DNA from: Cymbidium sinense
Taxonomy: Eukaryota > Streptophyta > Magnoliopsida > Asparagales > Orchidaceae
Assembly (NCBI GenBank): GCA_021442155.1
Contig: CM038232.1
Coordinates: 62,217,436-62,281,435, forward strand
Length of the DNA: 64,000 nucleotides
Direction: 5' to 3'
Of this stretch, positions 62,437 to 64,000 are shown in pieces. Within the stretch, counting starts at the first letter, position 1. Each line of letters opens with the position of its first letter. The notes under the pieces were generated by a model, which saw only the letters and a program-made list of their open reading frames with translations, was not told where the DNA came from and ran no database searches. A program made the position numbers and the translations under genes.

Positions 62437-63336
62437 TTCGAGACTAAACCGATTCAATTTTACTCAAAAAATGAAATCGAGACAATAAACAAGCTCGAAT
62501 GATGTAGACTATGGCACAAGATCTCACTCATCATGTTTGAGTCCATCAACTCTAAAATCACAAGAACAAGACCTTAAATAACCTTTGAATCGGCCAAACC
62601 AATCGGTTTGAGCCAAACCAGTCGACTTACCTTATCACAAGCAATCTTCACAACAAAAGTGTTCTAGTGGCAGTCTTGTCAAAGCAAGTGTTGATGACTT
62701 AGAAGATCACCAACTGGTTCATAGGGTTCATGTCGACAAAAACAACACACTAGTAGCCGCTTATCACTCTAATGTGTGCTCATTAGCGTGCAAATCACCC
62801 AAAAAAAGTTTGAAGTTATCAAATAGTACAGTAAATCCATATAAAAATGGTGTGACATTATTGCCCTTTTTCAATAACCTTGAATCAAAAAAGTCAATTT
62901 GTAGTTCATTTAATTGCACTTGTGTGTAATTTAAAAAAGCTAAGGTAACCGAGATTAATATTTACTCGTTTAATTTTCCTTACCCAAGAATTAACAACTC
63001 TCTGGTCTTCACTCATCCCCTCCAAAAAGTCCACAAAATGCTATTCTCTTTCCACAGATCAAGATTTTTGTACTCCATTTGCATATCTTTACCACATCTT
63101 ACATGCAAAGGTACACTTCACCGTCACACTTTTTCATAAAATGGCAGAAAAATGAAGGAAATTATCAAGCTCGAGCCTACTATTATAGAAAATTAAGCAA
63201 TAAAGAAAGAACAAAATGGATGAAAATGCACCAGTTAGCAAAAAATAGAAAATACCAAGGCAATATTATGGCGTCAATCAAGTGATCAACCAATATTGGC
63301 TTGAGCTCGATAAAAAATGCATCACATAGTATCTAG
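62437..63336. other. Unassigned AT-rich stretch
   Basis: No gene, structured RNA or clear repeat seen. The plus-strand frame at 63079-63285 (68 codons) has no recognisable motif. Confidence 0.4.
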
Positions 63337-63650
63337 TAGCTACCATCAACTCTAAAAGAAAGGGCAACAAACATTACATTGAAGATCCAAATCCTATAGA
63401 GTAAGTACCATCACAAATGCATTTTCATTGGACCTCAACACAATGGCTACCAGCAATACTTAGAGAGAAGGGCTACTACAAATTAAGCTTCACATAATAG
63501 CTACCATCAACTATGGAAGAAAGGGCAACAAACATTACATTGAAGATCCAAATTCTATAGAGTAAGTACCATCACAGATTCATAAATACATTTTAATAGG
63601 ATCTCAACATAATGGCTACCAGCAATACTTAAAGAGAAGGGCAATTACTA
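63337..63650. repeat. Direct tandem duplication, ~160-bp unit
   Basis: Two copies starting 161 bases apart (63337 and 63498). They share tagctaccatcaact, 'gaaagggcaacaaacattac', 'tatagagtaagtaccatcac' and 'atggctaccagcaatactt'. The second copy has small insertions. Noncoding as far as can be seen. Confidence 0.85.
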
Positions 63651-64000
63651 CTATAGTACATATCATTCATTACAACAATCACTCCCAAATAGAATCTAGA
63701 ATAATAATATCATCATTGCTTTCATTGCCAATACTGGACCAATACTATTTCAAGCATAAAAGAATAATGTAATTATGTAAATGTGCATAAAATAAGCATC
63801 TAGCATTCATGAATAACAAAATTTATAAAATTAATGTGCATAAAGCTGGCTACTGAAAGGCTGAAAGTTTAAGCTAAATGCTTAGTAGCACCATCTTCGA
63901 TATGAAAAAATAAGTACTAATCTTATGACATTCAGTACTTCATAAAGAGTTCAAGAGAAAAAATAATAATACATCAAATTAGTTCAAATTCAGTAGAGTT
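63651..64000. other. Window end without a recognised feature
   Basis: AT-rich DNA with no gene or repeat that I can support. Confidence 0.4.

Overview
The window is a stretch of nuclear DNA from a flowering plant. It is AT-rich and gene-poor, and it is dominated by old retrotransposons. The plant assignment rests on a calmodulin gene with plant-type sequence and introns, a plant PLS-class pentatricopeptide-repeat (PPR) gene, plant RTE-type LINEs ending in (TTG)n, and a Ty3/gypsy element of the Tat/Ogre type with two RNase H domains. I cannot fix the species. No tRNA, rRNA, organelle or bacterial sequence was recognised.

Layout. 1-14.1 kb is intergenic or intronic DNA with five LINE copies. 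One is a nearly complete minus-strand copy (7933-10894) flanked by a 14-bp target-site duplication. 15.3-17.0 kb holds the one gene that looks intact: the second and third exons of a calmodulin. Splicing its second intron adds a 33-residue polybasic tail ending in CTIV, a CaaX prenylation box. Retaining that intron stops translation at the usual calmodulin length. Exon 1 was not found in the window. 17-22.7 kb is AT-rich DNA with microsatellites, a four-copy ~72-bp tandem array and a pair of direct repeats that look like retrotransposon LTR ends. 22.7-24.1 kb is a PPR gene broken by two frame changes and a stop.

25.5-60.5 kb is a nest of very large Tat-type elements of one family. Element A (plus strand) keeps its 5' LTR (about 6.3 kb), primer-binding site and part of its leader. 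Element B (minus strand) is inserted in A's leader and has a 7.4-kb 3' LTR, a ~12-kb interior and a truncated 5' LTR. A third LTR (C, minus strand) interrupts B's 5' LTR, and a different repeat (D) interrupts C. B's interior, read on the minus strand, holds a leader of tandem stem-loops, protease, reverse transcriptase, RNase H, a second RNase H, integrase, and a tandem-repeat 3' untranslated region. It carries many stops and no recognisable gag core, so it is dead.

The two observations most worth following are the calmodulin splice switch, where the stop codon lies inside the splice donor, and the leader hairpin array of the Tat family, where stem sequences differ between units while remaining paired around a nearly constant loop. 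The last 3.5 kb holds repeats, a 41-bp LINE remnant with an 18-bp target duplication, and no gene I can support.
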